Positions 50,331-59,049 of a stretch of DNA of 64,000 nucleotides are shown piece by piece. Numbering within the stretch: the stretch's first letter is position 1; each line of letters opens with the position of its first letter. Below the pieces are notes generated by a model that was given only the letters and a program-made list of their open reading frames with translations, was not told the DNA's origin and did no database searches. The stretch covers positions 1 to 64,000 of the forward strand of contig NZ_KB908277.1 of assembly GCF_000382405.1 (NCBI RefSeq). The letters run 5' to 3'. This DNA comes from Mycobacterium sp. 141 (GTDB taxonomy: Bacteria > Actinomycetota > Actinomycetes > Mycobacteriales > Mycobacteriaceae). The translations under genes and the position numbers were made by a program.

Positions 50331-50825
50331 TCATGGGCAGGTGAAATCGAGCTCGAAGGACTTCGTCACCTGCTGTTGGGTCGAGGTGTCGAAACCGACG
50401 GCGTTGCCGGTGATCTTGTACGTGTTGCCGCTCTTGGTGGCCGATGCGTTGCCGTGTCCGGCTGCGGCATCGGCATATCCGAGTGCCACACCGTTGACCG
50501 TGCCGAGGCCCACCGAGTGAACGTTCGGCGGAGAGTCGTTGCTGATGACGGCGCCTACGCCGGAGGCCGAATCGCCGATCGTGACGTTGATGTCGGAGTC
50601 CGTGGCGGTACATGTCACCGGCCCGGACACGTTCTGATTCTGACCGTCGATGACGACTGTGGTGGCGCCGGAAGCGCCGACGGAGCCTGAAGTGCCTGCT
50701 GACCCGGACTGCGACGACGAGGGCTTGCTGGAGTTGTCGCTGGAGGTACCGTTCGAGCATCCGGTGATGGCGCAGGCCGCGACCGCTGCGCTCGCTACGC
50801 CGATCATCACAACGCGTGTGACCAT
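50331..50825 (-). CDS. LpqH (19 kDa antigen)-like lipoprotein
   Basis: A 164-residue lipoprotein. The signal ends with the lipobox ITGC (Cys23), followed by a Ser/Thr/Gly-rich linker (about 24-55) suited to O-glycosylation. The mature domain has the two cysteines of the LpqH family (PVTCTATDSD and DFTCP) and the motif TVNGVALGYADAAAGHG. The best-known member is the TLR2-active 19 kDa antigen; this is likely a paralogue. It is convergent with the DUF1275 gene. Confidence 0.8.
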   Translation of the reverse strand: MVTRVVMIGVASAAVAACAITGCSNGTSSDNSSKPSSSQSGSAGTSGSVGASGATTVVIDGQNQNVSGPVTCTATDSDINVTIGDSASGVGAVISNDSPPNVHSVGLGTVNGVALGYADAAAGHGNASATKSGNTYKITGNAVGFDTSTQQQVTKSFELDFTCP

Positions 50826-50936
50826 GTCTTCTCCTTAGAAGAGGTTGTAGATTCCGGCAGCTGATCCGCCGGGAGCCGGCCGGCGCCGAAACCGGCTCGG
50901 CGTGCGAGCAGTTCCGGCGCCGCCGCGTCGTGTTGA

Positions 50937-51824
50937 TCAGAACAGCGGGATCCACACACCGAAGAACCAGAAACCCCAGCCCCCGAACACGGGGTTGAAG
51001 ATCGGGATCGCGGTGTAGCCGTTGTAGTTGAACGGACCGAAATCCATTCGGGCTTGGGTGATGTCACGGCCTGGGCCGTCATACCGGCGGTTCCAGCCGC
51101 CGGGGGGCGGCGGGCCGTTCCAGCCACCGGCAGGAGCAGGGCCGTCCCAATTGGGCGGTGGACCGCCGGGGGGAGGACCGTCATTCCAGCCCGGACCCCG
51201 CTCCGGCGGGGGCGGCGGGGCGCCGTTGCCTGGAGTGCTGAACCCGTGCGGTGCGTCCCGCGGGCCGCCGATCTGGTCATTACCGCGGTCGTAGCGGCCC
51301 GCGGGCGCGTTCGGCTGACCGTTGGGATGGTTGTCGGGTCCATTATTTTGTGGGCCGTTGTTCTGAGGCCCGTTGTTTTGTGGGCCGTTGCCAGGTCCGT
51401 TGCCCTGTGGGCCATTCGGACGGGGGTTGCCTTCTGGTCCGTTGTTCTGCGGACCCTGCGGCTCATTCTGAGGCAGACTGCCCTGTGGCCCGTTACGCGG
51501 ACCCTCGTTGCGTGGGCCCTGAGGCGCATTGCCCTGAGGCGCATTGCCCTGCGGCGCATTGCCCTGCGGGCCCTGAGGCGCATTGCTTTGCGGCGGGTTG
51601 CCCTGCGGTCCGTTGTTTTGCGGCGGATTACCGCGCGGGCTCTGTGGTGCGTTGTTGGGCGCCTGAGGCGCGCCGCCCGGCCCTGGCGGGCAGTTGGCGG
51701 AATTGGCTTGATCACAAAGTTGCGGCGCCTGCGGAACGGCCGCGGCTGGTCCCGCCGCCAACAGCGCTGACATGCCGATGCCCGCAGCCGCTGCCGCGGT
51801 ACCGGCTATGCGTTTCACGGTCAT
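50937..51824 (-). CDS. Secreted Pro/Gln/Asn/Gly-repeat protein
   Basis: A 295-residue protein. A clear signal peptide (residues 1-29, ending AGPAAA-VP) is followed by a low-complexity region (about 45-185) built from short repeats such as PQGNA, PQGPQ and PQNNG, including GPQNNGPQNNGPQNN. A second Pro-rich region leads to the aromatic C-terminus IFNPVFGGWGFWFFGVWIPL, which would associate with membrane or cell wall. Two cysteines lie just after the signal. I recognise no enzymatic family. The repeat part is probably extended and length-variable; the fixed ends suggest a surface spacer or adhesin-like role, but that is inference. Confidence 0.75.
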   Translation of the reverse strand: MTVKRIAGTAAAAAGIGMSALLAAGPAAAVPQAPQLCDQANSANCPPGPGGAPQAPNNAPQSPRGNPPQNNGPQGNPPQSNAPQGPQGNAPQGNAPQGNAPQGPRNEGPRNGPQGSLPQNEPQGPQNNGPEGNPRPNGPQGNGPGNGPQNNGPQNNGPQNNGPDNHPNGQPNAPAGRYDRGNDQIGGPRDAPHGFSTPGNGAPPPPPERGPGWNDGPPPGGPPPNWDGPAPAGGWNGPPPPGGWNRRYDGPGRDITQARMDFGPFNYNGYTAIPIFNPVFGGWGFWFFGVWIPLF

Positions 51825-52348
51825 AGTGCCTCTTTCTCCCCGACCACCCCCGCCGTGATGTCACCGCGGGCATACGAGTCCACATTGACACCGTCGACGG
51901 CTTCGAAACGTTGTCCATGTACAACCGCAGCGAACTCCCAGAGAATCGCCAGCGTGGGAGTTCCAACCCGAACATGTGTGTGTGACCTATGTATGAGCTG
52001 TGTGAATGATGTTGGGAGAGCGCCTTCAGCAGATTGGCGATTGCCTTCAAAGCGGACTTTGGCAACGTCTGAGGATGCGACTGTCGGCCGGTGGCTCGGA
52101 TCCGGTCGAAGACCTCGACGGCAGGATCGAAGAAGTGCTCGCGATCGTTTGTCGAAAGTCCGCGCCCCGAACGGGATTGTCTATGCAGCAAACGGGTGAA
52201 CTCGAAATCGTCAACGCGGTGCGAGAAAAATTGATGACGCGCCATATCGATGATGCAAACATGTAGGTGACGCAGCTCTTCGAGGCAAGGCAGCAAGACG
52301 CTTGTAATCGCTGACGATTGACACACCATCTGACTAGAGGGATATGAC
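51825..52348. other. 524-base intergenic region without a clear gene
   Basis: This gap separates the repeat-protein gene (minus) from the nitroreductase-like gene (plus) and should hold both promoters. It is less GC-rich than its neighbours. An 86-codon plus-strand frame (52006-52266, MMLGERLQQIGDCLQ) and an overlapping minus-strand frame that stays open for about 200 codons compete over the same DNA; neither has a ribosome site or a recognisable motif. It may be a decayed gene or simple spacer. Confidence 0.3.
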
Positions 52349-52747
52349 GTGGTTGACCGAAACCTTTTGAAATTCCGACTCATCCATACGGGCCAGCGCC
52401 TCGTCGTCAACCCGCTGGCGCGACGCTCATCACGGCTGATCATGCTGGAGACCACCGGCCGCAAGAGCGGTCTGCCGCGGGTCACGCCTATCGGTGGCCG
52501 ACGCCAGGGCAACAGTTTCTGGTTGGTGTCCGAACACGGATACCGATCCGACTATGTTCGCAACATTCAATCCAACCCTCACGTGCGGTTACGGCTCAAA
52601 GGGCGATGGCACACCGGCACCGCCACACTGCTCCCCGATGACGACACCCAGAAACGACTCGATGAGCTCGGTGGTTTCAACAGCCTTGCGGTGCGGGCCG
52701 CGGGAACCGACAGATTGACAATCAGGATCGACCTCGAACCCAGCTGA
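52349..52747 (+). CDS. Deazaflavin (F420)-dependent nitroreductase-family protein
   Basis: A 132-residue split-barrel protein starting at GTG 52349. The motif LETTGRKSGLPRVTPIGG is the F420-binding signature of the DDN/FDOR-A group, which includes the pretomanid-activating enzyme Ddn. Such proteins reduce quinones and other substrates with F420H2. Mycobacteria carry many paralogues, so the substrate is open. Confidence 0.83.
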   Translation: MVDRNLLKFRLIHTGQRLVVNPLARRSSRLIMLETTGRKSGLPRVTPIGGRRQGNSFWLVSEHGYRSDYVRNIQSNPHVRLRLKGRWHTGTATLLPDDDTQKRLDELGGFNSLAVRAAGTDRLTIRIDLEPS

Positions 52748-52825
52748 CTCTGCGGATCACGGAAACCCTCGCGCGGGTCAGGTCACCGGCTGGGTCCCAG
52801 TAACGGCGCGCAGTACCCTCGCTCT

Positions 52826-53629
52826 ATGCAGAAGTCCATCGCGCAGAAGGCGGGTCTGATGGACTATTTCGTCAAACGCAATCCGGCGGCGCCGCAAGGG
52901 TTTTTCGCGGCAGAAGCCGCCGGGCTGCAGTGGTTGACGGTCGACGGTGGTGTGCCGTGCGCTCGGGTTCTGGCGTATGACGCCACATCACTGACGCTGC
53001 AACGGCTGCAATCGGTCGCCCCGTCGGCGCGGGCCGCGCACGAGTTCGGTCGCATGCTGGCGGTCACCCACAATGCGGGTGCCGCGGCGTTCGGCGCCGG
53101 ACCCGACGGCTACCGTGGCGCAGCGTTTTTCGGGCCGATGACGCAACCGCTTCCGATGTCGTTGAGCCACCATGGTTGTTGGGGCGAGTTCTATGCGCAG
53201 GAGCGCCTGGAGCCGATGGGTGCGCTGGCTGCGGGACGGCTCGACGCGGCCGCCCGTCGCGGCCTGGCCGAGGTGGCGGCGCTGTGCCGTGCGGGCCGGT
53301 TCGACGACGATGAAGGCCCGGCTCGGCTGCACGGTGACCTGTGGAGCGGCAACGTGATGTGGACGGCCGACGGTGTGGTGTTGATCGACCCGGCCGCGCA
53401 CGGTGGGCACCGCGAGACCGATCTGGCGATGCTGACGTTGTTCGGTTGTCCACATCTCGGCGAGGTGCTGGCCGGCTACCAATCGGTGTGCCCCTTGCGC
53501 GATGGCTGGCAAGGTCGCGTCGGGCTGCATCAGCTCTACCCGCTGTTGGCGCATGTGGTGCTCTTCGGCGGGGGCTATGCGGGTCAGGTCGCTGCCGTCG
53601 TGGCGAAACTGCTGCGCGCCGGCAGCTGA
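52826..53629 (+). CDS. Fructosamine kinase family protein
   Basis: A 267-residue kinase of the fructosamine-3-kinase/APH fold. The catalytic loop is RLHGDLWSGNVMW (Asp as base), and the metal-binding step is VLIDPAAHGGHRETDLAM, both diagnostic of the family. The ATP-lysine is probably in DYFVKRN near residue 17, so the N-terminal lobe is rather short. These enzymes phosphorylate sugars attached to amines, leading to deglycation. It stands alone and is convergent with the acyltransferase gene. Confidence 0.83.
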   Translation: MQKSIAQKAGLMDYFVKRNPAAPQGFFAAEAAGLQWLTVDGGVPCARVLAYDATSLTLQRLQSVAPSARAAHEFGRMLAVTHNAGAAAFGAGPDGYRGAAFFGPMTQPLPMSLSHHGCWGEFYAQERLEPMGALAAGRLDAAARRGLAEVAALCRAGRFDDDEGPARLHGDLWSGNVMWTADGVVLIDPAAHGGHRETDLAMLTLFGCPHLGEVLAGYQSVCPLRDGWQGRVGLHQLYPLLAHVVLFGGGYAGQVAAVVAKLLRAGS

Positions 53630-53649
53630 CGGCGCCACGAGCCGGGTTT

Positions 53650-55800
53650 TCAGTTCCGCGCCAGCGCGCTCTCGGCCAGCCCGCCCACGATGGGGCTCAG
53701 TAGTTGCGCGTACTCGGTGGTGATGTGGTTGTCGTCGCGAAACACCATGGTGTTGCCGATGATGACGGGGCAGCGGTCGGCCGTGCAGAAGAACTCGGCG
53801 AGGTTCGCGTACTGCCCGCCTCCGGCTTGCACGGCCGCAGTCTCGGCGGCGATACCGGTGTCGTTCATGGCGATCGATCGTTGCGGCGTGCAGGTTGTGA
53901 CATCGTTGATGTGCGCCGAGAGGCACGTCGGCACGGTGCCGTGCGGATCGGGAACAGGGCCGAGCACCAGCACCTTGGCGCCCGTGCCCCGCAACTGCGA
54001 CACCAACCGGGTCAGCGCATCCAGCCAGACCTGGTCGTAGCTGGTGAAACCGAAGTCGGCGCCATAGCGGCGCACCATGTCGACCACGACGAGCGCCGGC
54101 CGTTCCTGTTGCACCCGGGCGAGCACTGCGGCCCGCCACTGCTTGCACTCGGTGTACTCACGGCCGAGATAGGGACTGACGATCGGCAGCTTCAACATCG
54201 GACAGGTGACCTTGGCCATCGTTTCCAGCCGCCAACCACGCTGACGCGCAATCGGTTCCAATGCCGGATGCCACATACCCGCATGCGAGTCGCCGATCAG
54301 TGCCACGGTGGTTTTCGAATTCACCTGACCGGAGGCGCATTCCGGCGGAGTGACGTCTTTCCACGACAACACGCAGCCGTTGAGGAACACCTCCGGTTTG
54401 GTGATGTTCCCCAGCGGCGGTGACAGATTCGACGGCACGGCCCGTAGGTTCACCGACGTCGCCACGGCGGCCCGCAGTTGCTCGGCCGGTGTCAGCATCC
54501 GAGGTGTCGGCCCCGGCGCGGGGGACTGCACGGCTGCGACCGGAATCGCCGCAGGCCCCGAACCCGTCGGCACGGGACGCACGGCCAGCAGAACCAGCCC
54601 GGCGCACACCGCAACTCCCGTGGCGGTCGCACCGACCGCCAGGCTCCGCCACGCGGAGGCACGCAGGGCCGCGGCGAATCGGGCCGGATCCTCGATGAGG
54701 TGCAGCGTCAAGATCGCCAGCCCCAGCGACATCAGGACCATGAGCACCCGGCCGCCCAGCTCCAGCGGGCCGCCGAACAGCGCAGGCGCCAACAACAGCA
54801 GCGGCCAGTGCCATAGGTACCACGAGTAGGACACCCGGCCGATACCGCGCATCACCGGCAGGGCCAGCAGCCGTCCCGCCCCCAGATCGGGTATCGCGCA
54901 CCCGGCGCCGATCACCAGCGCGGTGCCCAACGTCGGCAGCAACGCGGCGGTGCCGGGGTAGGGTCCCGAATCCCCGAGCTGAGTGCACGTCACCAGGATC
55001 AGCGCCAGCCCGCCCCAGCCCGCGATGGCCGCGCACACCGGTGGCAGCGTCCGCCAACGCGCGGCGGTCAAGGCGATCAGACCACCGACGGCCAACTCCC
55101 ACGCGCGGGTGGGCAGCGAGAAGAACGCCCACGGCGGCATCGTCTGCGTCCAGGCCAACGACAGTGCCAGCGAGCCACCCGTCACGGCCAGCAGCACCAG
55201 TGCGTACGGTCCGGCCGAGCGCGTGTCCCGGCCGGACCGCGTCAACAGCCATGCGACCCCGATGATCAGCGCCGGCCACAGCAGGTAGAACTGTTCCTCG
55301 ACTCCGAGGGACCAGTAGTGCTGCAGCGGCGAGGGTGCGGCGTCGGCAGCCAGGTAGTCGGTACCTTCCACGGCGAATCGGTAATTGCCGACGTAGAGCG
55401 CGCTGGCGATCGCGTCGCCGAGCACGCCACGAGCCTGCAGCGGCGGCAGCAGCGCCACCGCGCCGACGGACGTCGCCACCAGCACCACTGCGGCAGCGGG
55501 CAGCAATCGCCGCGCCCGTGCGGCGTAGAACGATGCCAGCCGCACCGTTCCGGTCTGGCCGGCTTCCCGCCACAGCAGCCCCGTGATCAGGAAACCTGAC
55601 ACCACGAAGAACATGTCGACGCCGACGAATCCGCCGCGCATCCCGGGTATGCCGGCGTGGTAGAGCACGACAGCCAGTACCGCGACCGCGCGCAGCCCCT
55701 CGATGTCGGGGCGAAATTGCTTGGTGGACAGGGCTTTCCGTCCGCTCGCGGGTGCGACGCGGCGGGCTGCGGACTGCTCTGAAGGGGACGTTGTGCTCAC
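53650..55800 (-). CDS. OafA-type membrane acyltransferase with an SGNH domain
   Basis: A 716-residue acyltransferase. GTG 55800 gives a soluble lead-in and then the acyltransferase-3 domain (about 30-390), with YHAGIPGMRGGFVGVDMFF carrying the catalytic His and the conserved SLGVEEQFYLLWP. A C-terminal SGNH hydrolase-like domain (about 460-716) has the nucleophile in VALIGDSHAGMW and the late DDNHIT acid-base pair. Such proteins O-acylate cell-wall sugars or lipids. A large family in mycobacteria; the target here is unknown. Confidence 0.87.
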   Translation of the reverse strand: MSTTSPSEQSAARRVAPASGRKALSTKQFRPDIEGLRAVAVLAVVLYHAGIPGMRGGFVGVDMFFVVSGFLITGLLWREAGQTGTVRLASFYAARARRLLPAAAVVLVATSVGAVALLPPLQARGVLGDAIASALYVGNYRFAVEGTDYLAADAAPSPLQHYWSLGVEEQFYLLWPALIIGVAWLLTRSGRDTRSAGPYALVLLAVTGGSLALSLAWTQTMPPWAFFSLPTRAWELAVGGLIALTAARWRTLPPVCAAIAGWGGLALILVTCTQLGDSGPYPGTAALLPTLGTALVIGAGCAIPDLGAGRLLALPVMRGIGRVSYSWYLWHWPLLLLAPALFGGPLELGGRVLMVLMSLGLAILTLHLIEDPARFAAALRASAWRSLAVGATATGVAVCAGLVLLAVRPVPTGSGPAAIPVAAVQSPAPGPTPRMLTPAEQLRAAVATSVNLRAVPSNLSPPLGNITKPEVFLNGCVLSWKDVTPPECASGQVNSKTTVALIGDSHAGMWHPALEPIARQRGWRLETMAKVTCPMLKLPIVSPYLGREYTECKQWRAAVLARVQQERPALVVVDMVRRYGADFGFTSYDQVWLDALTRLVSQLRGTGAKVLVLGPVPDPHGTVPTCLSAHINDVTTCTPQRSIAMNDTGIAAETAAVQAGGGQYANLAEFFCTADRCPVIIGNTMVFRDDNHITTEYAQLLSPIVGGLAESALARN

Positions 55801-55857
55801 TCGAGTAACGATCGTGCCACGAGGTTCTGCGGTATCCCGGGATTTGTTGCTAGCGTC

Positions 55858-56277
55858 GTGGCGGTGCGGCGGGTAGCGACAGTGGTGATGCTGGTCGGGC
55901 TGTTGGCTGGCTGCGGGCACAGTGCCTCTACAGCCGTTAAGTCCGCGACGGTCAGCTCGGCGACCGCGGTGAAGGCTGCCGACGGCACATGCGACCTGGA
56001 CGGGCTGCCGCCGCAGGCCGTGCAGACCGTCAAGCTCATCGAGTCCGGCGGCCCGTTCCCGTACCCGCGCAACGACGGCGTCGTCTTCGGCAACTACGAA
56101 CGCGCGCTGCCCCAGCATGAACGGGGCTACTACCACGAGTACACGGTGCCCACGCCCGGCGCGAAAACCCGCGGCACCCGCCGTATCGTCACCGGCGGGC
56201 AGCCGCTCGACCATCCGCCGGAGTTCTATTACACCGGCGACCACTACCAGAGCTTCTGCCGGATCGGAGGCATGTGA
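55858..56277 (+). CDS. RNase Sa/T1-family guanyl-specific ribonuclease, predicted lipoprotein
   Basis: A 139-residue extracellular RNase. The N-terminal signal ends with the lipobox LLAGC (Cys19), so it should be anchored at the outer face of the membrane or released. The domain closely follows RNase Sa: GPFPYPRNDGVVFGNYERAL, YYHEYTVPTPGAKTRGTRRI, then YYTGDHYQSFCRI. Catalytic residues are intact: Glu94, Arg105, Arg109 and His129, and the disulfide cysteines (Cys45, Cys134) are in the right places. Its stop overlaps the start of a barstar gene (GTGA), a toxin-inhibitor arrangement. A role against competitors or in nutrient scavenging is inferred. Confidence 0.9.
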   Translation: MAVRRVATVVMLVGLLAGCGHSASTAVKSATVSSATAVKAADGTCDLDGLPPQAVQTVKLIESGGPFPYPRNDGVVFGNYERALPQHERGYYHEYTVPTPGAKTRGTRRIVTGGQPLDHPPEFYYTGDHYQSFCRIGGM

Positions 56278-56552
56278 GGACCTATCGGATCGACGGTGCC
56301 GCGGTCGGATCCAAGGCCGACCTGTTCACCGAGATCGGCCGCGCCGTCAACGGAGACGGCGGCTACTTCGGCGCCAACTTCGACGCGCTGGCCGACTGTC
56401 TGCGCGGTGGCTTCGGCACACCCGAGAACGGCAAGTTCAGGTTCGTCCTGACCGACTACAAGCAGGTGAAGACAGCGCTCGGGCAAGACGCCTGGAGCAC
56501 GCTGCTGAACGTCTTCACGGGTCAGGGTGTCGATTTGTGGCTGACCGCATGA
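56274..56552 (+). CDS. Barstar-family ribonuclease inhibitor
   Basis: A 92-residue barstar. The key element is the helix-loop GGYFGANFDALADCLRGGFG, whose acidic residues plug the active site of barnase-type enzymes. It is cytoplasmic (no signal), begins at GTG 56274 overlapping the RNase stop, and is thus translationally coupled to its presumed target. It would protect the cell from any RNase that folds before export. Confidence 0.9.
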   Translation: MRTYRIDGAAVGSKADLFTEIGRAVNGDGGYFGANFDALADCLRGGFGTPENGKFRFVLTDYKQVKTALGQDAWSTLLNVFTGQGVDLWLTA

Positions 56553-56579
56553 GCATCCGTCAGCGCACCTGATCCACAG

Positions 56580-57677
56580 CTAGTTGAACCCGAGCCAGCT
56601 GGGCAGGGAGCGTTCGCGCGAATCGCACAGCACGGCGCGGGTGTCGCAGTTGCCGCGCGGTGAGCCCGCGCCGCTCCACATGCCGCCGGTGTCGCGGCGC
56701 AGCACGATGGCTGACGAGCCACCGCCGTCGAGCAGCAGCGCGTTGTCAGCACCCAGCCCGCGGAACAGATCCTGCATGTTGTCCGGCGTGTAGCTGCCGC
56801 CCTGGAACACGTAGAACTGATCCGCGGCCCGGTTGTAACCGAGCGCAGTGCGAGCCGCACTGGGGCCGTTGTCGTTGAGCTGACCGGTGTCGCCCGGGGC
56901 CAACAGGCCGATGCCCGAGACCGCGACGAAGCGGGCGTTCTGGTCGAACAGCCGCTGGATCACCGGGGTCGCCGAGTCGTAGTCGTCGCGTCCCTTGGGC
57001 ATCACCACGTATGGCGCACTGCCGGTCGGCAGGATCATGGTGGCCAGCGCCGTCCAGTGTTCGTCACCGCCCGAGAGGCCCTGCTTCCCGGCGTAGGCCA
57101 GTGTGCCGGTCACGGCCGTGTTGGCCCGGCCCTGCCCGCGGGTGGTGTCGACGTATGCGCCCAACGGTGAACTGCACCCGGTGTCGCGCCACGAGCCGCC
57201 CTTCTGGCCCCGGACGTCGAAGAAATTGGCGTTGATGGCGATGGTCGGTTGCCCGAGGGCTTGCCAAGCCTGCAGTGGCGCATAGGTTTCCGACGCCTGC
57301 CAGAGGCCTTCGCCGGTACGCGCACCCGGGTTGCGCTCGCATCGGGACTGATAACCCTGATGGCTGTCGACGAGCAGGCGCGGGCTCAGCCGCGAGGATG
57401 CGTTCTTGATGGTCATCAAGTGCCCGCCGTTGTTCAGCGTGTACTGGTTGCCCGAGGCCGAGGTGAACGGCGCGGCGAACTGGCCGCCGAAGTTGTAGAC
57501 GAGGTACGAGCCCTTGGTATTGGCGATCGCGCCGAGCAGCAGCGTCTTGGCATCTTCGGCCTGCGCAGTCGGCATGCTGCCGACACCCAACACGGCACAC
57601 AATATGAACGTGGTCGCACCTGCTACCACACGTTGTTTCAGTTTTGCCAGCGCAGGCACGGTGTACACAATAACCAC
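56580..57677 (-). CDS. Secreted phosphodiester glycosidase (NAGPA/DUF2233 family)
   Basis: A 365-residue exported protein. A long signal sequence (hydrophobic core TTFILCAVLGVGSM, cleavage after AQA near 40; an internal GTG six codons later could be the true start) precedes the NAGPA domain, with AINANFFDVRG and ALLLDGGGSSAIVLRRD as family motifs. NAGPA enzymes cleave sugar-phosphate diesters, the uncovering enzyme reaction; in bacteria they may trim cell-wall glycan-phosphates. It is convergent with the barstar gene. Confidence 0.83.
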   Translation of the reverse strand: MVIVYTVPALAKLKQRVVAGATTFILCAVLGVGSMPTAQAEDAKTLLLGAIANTKGSYLVYNFGGQFAAPFTSASGNQYTLNNGGHLMTIKNASSRLSPRLLVDSHQGYQSRCERNPGARTGEGLWQASETYAPLQAWQALGQPTIAINANFFDVRGQKGGSWRDTGCSSPLGAYVDTTRGQGRANTAVTGTLAYAGKQGLSGGDEHWTALATMILPTGSAPYVVMPKGRDDYDSATPVIQRLFDQNARFVAVSGIGLLAPGDTGQLNDNGPSAARTALGYNRAADQFYVFQGGSYTPDNMQDLFRGLGADNALLLDGGGSSAIVLRRDTGGMWSGAGSPRGNCDTRAVLCDSRERSLPSWLGFN

Positions 57678-57816
57678 ACAGGAAACTCTGTCAACATTGG
57701 TAACGTTGGAGTCTCGATTGGGTACCGGACGTGCGACTTCACCCGTGACCGCGGTATTCCTCCGAATGGATACCCGCCGCCAGGCATCCAGAGATTGCAG
57801 TTAGCTGTCCTCGTTC

Positions 57817-59049
57817 TCAGCCCGGTGACAGCCGGTACACCGCCCCGGCGTCGTCGTCGGTGATGTACACCGCGCCGTCGGGTCCCGTGACTGCGGCCAC
57901 CGGTCGGCCCCACCGTGAACCGTCATCGGCCTGGAAGCCGCCGACCAGCGTCTGCTGGGGGCCCAATGTGCCGTCGCGCCAACCGAAGAACGACACCTCG
58001 GGTGCCTGCGGGTGCGCCCGGTTCCACGATCCGTGCACACCCACCAGCGCGCCGGCGCCGAACTGCGGCAGTTCGGTGAAGCTCATGCCCAGCGGTGCCG
58101 AGTGCGCGGGCATGGTCTGCTCCACCGGCGGCAGTGCCGCGCAGTCCAGCTCGGTGCCGTCGGCGTTGGTCTGCATGTCGCGGATGAATCCCGCGGGCGC
58201 GGCGCCGTCGGGATTGCAGTAGGGCCAACCCAATTCGCGTCCCTGCGTGAGCTTCGCGACCGACTCGGGCGGATGGTTGTCCACGTAATCCTGGTCCACC
58301 TTGCCCTCGGGATTGGCGACATTGTCGCGATTGTTCACCGCCGTCCACAGCGAGCTGTCGGGGGCCAACGCCAGCCCGGTGCCATTGCGTACTCCGGTCG
58401 CGAACGGTTGGGCGGGCCCGCCGCCCGGCGGCACGCGCATGATGGTGGCCCGCGGTGGTGTGGCGGAACGATCCTCAGCGGAGATGTTGCCCGTCGAACC
58501 GATCGAGAAGTACACGGCGCCATCACGTCCCACGACGACGCTCTTGAGGGCGTGGGCGTAGGCACCGTGCAGGTCCGGGCTCTTGGCGTCGGGGAGGCCG
58601 CCGGCAACGGTACGAGGATTGGTGGCCCGGCCGTCGGCGTAGTCGTAGGCATCGATCTGGTCGCTCTCGGCGACGTACAGCGTGGAGCCCGCGAACGTCA
58701 GACCGTGCGGCTGGTCCAGTCCGTCGAGCAGAACTTGGCGGCTGGGCAGCACCTGCAGAACCTGGCCGGTGCTCGGTGTCGAGACGAGCAGCCTGCCGTC
58801 CGGTGTCCAGGCGGCCATCCGGGCCCTCGGCACGCGTGCGACGACCGCCAGCGTCCAGCCGGCGGGCACTTGAGCGTGGCGGGGCCGGTCGAACGGGGCT
58901 TGCGCGAGGGCGTCGGGCACTTCGACGGCGACCGTGGACAGGCCCGCAGGCACGGGCGGCGGTTGCGGTGCAGGCGTCGACGTGGAGCTGCAGGCCGCTG
59001 TCGCGACCATGACCGCTGCGATGGCGTTACGCGCCGCCCAGGCCCGCAT
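57817..59049 (-). CDS. PQQ-dependent sugar dehydrogenase-like lipoprotein (sorbosone dehydrogenase family)
   Basis: A 410-residue six-bladed propeller protein with lipobox ATAACSS (Cys20). Blade motifs include RMAAWTPDGRLLVSTP, QPHGLTFAGSTLYV and GVRNGTGLALAPDSSLW, with GRELGWPYCNPDG and VGVHGSWNR as recognised in soluble aldose/L-sorbosone dehydrogenases. It would oxidise a sugar at the cell surface using PQQ; whether this organism makes PQQ cannot be judged here. Its start lies inside the last codons of the pirin gene, so the two are coupled. Confidence 0.8.
   Translation of the reverse strand: MRAWAARNAIAAVMVATAACSSTSTPAPQPPPVPAGLSTVAVEVPDALAQAPFDRPRHAQVPAGWTLAVVARVPRARMAAWTPDGRLLVSTPSTGQVLQVLPSRQVLLDGLDQPHGLTFAGSTLYVAESDQIDAYDYADGRATNPRTVAGGLPDAKSPDLHGAYAHALKSVVVGRDGAVYFSIGSTGNISAEDRSATPPRATIMRVPPGGGPAQPFATGVRNGTGLALAPDSSLWTAVNNRDNVANPEGKVDQDYVDNHPPESVAKLTQGRELGWPYCNPDGAAPAGFIRDMQTNADGTELDCAALPPVEQTMPAHSAPLGMSFTELPQFGAGALVGVHGSWNRAHPQAPEVSFFGWRDGTLGPQQTLVGGFQADDGSRWGRPVAAVTGPDGAVYITDDDAGAVYRLSPG

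Noticed and set aside
51300..51700. Regular short repeats that look at first like a CRISPR-type array
   Set aside because: The units are unequal, have no distinct spacers, and are in frame within the Pro/Gln/Asn-rich secreted protein; no cas genes are present.
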